Assembly: GCA_016935295.1 (NCBI GenBank)
Contig: JAFGRF010000232.1
Location: forward strand, 1 to 7,508
DNA: 7,508 bases
Source: Caldifarciminota bacterium
GTDB lineage: Bacteria > Hydrothermota > Tepidihabitantia > Tepidihabitantales > Tepidihabitantaceae
Direction: 5' to 3'
Part shown: one piece after another, positions 7,427-7,508 of the stretch
Layout: the number at the start of each line of letters is the position of its first letter
How positions within the stretch are numbered: position 1 is the stretch's first letter
The notes under the pieces: generated by a model
What the model was told of the DNA's origin: nothing
What the model saw: the letters and a program-made list of their open reading frames with translations, nothing else
Databases searched by the model: none
Translations under genes and position numbers: made by a program

Positions 7427-7508
7427 CTAGAACTTGTACCAAAGATAGACAGCGAGGACCACCAGCAGTACGGCGACGGTCGTCACAGCGAATGACAACC
7501 CGAAAGTC
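7427..7508 (-). CDS. C-terminal end of a membrane protein, cut by window edge
   Basis: The minus-strand reading frame gives 26 residues, TFGLSFAVTTVAVLLVVLAV followed by YLWYKF and a TAG stop at 7427-7429. The run from FAVTT to LWY is uniformly hydrophobic and long enough for one transmembrane helix, and KF is a short charged tail. The gene is convergent with the secreted-protein gene and meets it at the shared hairpin. The fragment is too short to name a family. The hydrophobic pattern and its stop just before the terminator make a real gene end more likely than chance. Confidence 0.6.
   Translation of the reverse strand, partial: TFGLSFAVTTVAVLLVVLAVYLWYKF

Overview
The window looks like chromosomal DNA from a GC-rich bacterium (roughly 60% G+C by eye), probably an uncultured member of the FCB superphylum or a neighbouring candidate phylum of the WOR-3/Stahlbacteria or Zixibacteria kind. 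The reason is the large secreted protein at 2769-7349: a mosaic of beta-sandwich modules and a Kelch propeller, ending in a YPNP...PAGIYF...KLVI tail of the type IX secretion (type A sorting) or FlgD-like kind. That style of protein is typical of those groups. The placement is inference; no rRNA or other marker gene is present.

Left part (1-2553, minus strand): a translation operon. A TTGACT-17-TAGATT promoter reads leftward into tRNA-Ser(UGA), tRNA-Ser(GCU), gltX (glutamyl-tRNA synthetase) and glnS (glutaminyl-tRNA synthetase, cut by the window edge). gltX and glnS overlap by 4 bp (ATGA), and no obvious terminator separates the tRNAs from gltX. The operon therefore appears to make two serine tRNAs plus the enzymes charging tRNA-Glu and tRNA-Gln from one transcript. 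The GltX is unusual: it carries an insertion of about 33 residues after KLSKR, and its HIGH motif is HLGL.

Middle (2490-2768): a divergent intergenic region. The leftward operon promoter lies at 2525-2553. A perfect-consensus rightward sigma70 promoter (TTGACA-16-TATAAT) lies at 2606-2633. It is followed by a 5' leader of about 130 nt with two hairpins, a 10-bp direct repeat and a strong GGAGG ribosome binding site.

Right part (2769-7349, plus strand): one 1526-residue exported protein. Its order is signal peptide, two tandem jelly-roll (cleaved-adhesin/MAM-like) domains, CARDB-like domain, unnamed beta domain, CARDB-like domain, nidogen-like beta domain, CARDB-like domain, six Kelch-like blades and a C-terminal sorting-like domain. 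It has no recognisable catalytic signature and looks like a surface or extracellular adhesion/display protein.

Right edge (7350-7508): a strong GC-rich hairpin terminator at 7367-7393, probably serving both sides. Beyond it is the C-terminal end of a convergent minus-strand gene whose protein finishes in a transmembrane helix and a short tail (YLWYKF).

No mobile element, CRISPR array or defence system is visible. The most interesting signals are the variant Kelch propeller and modular architecture of the giant protein, the insertion-type GltX coupled to GlnRS, and the structured leader behind a consensus promoter.
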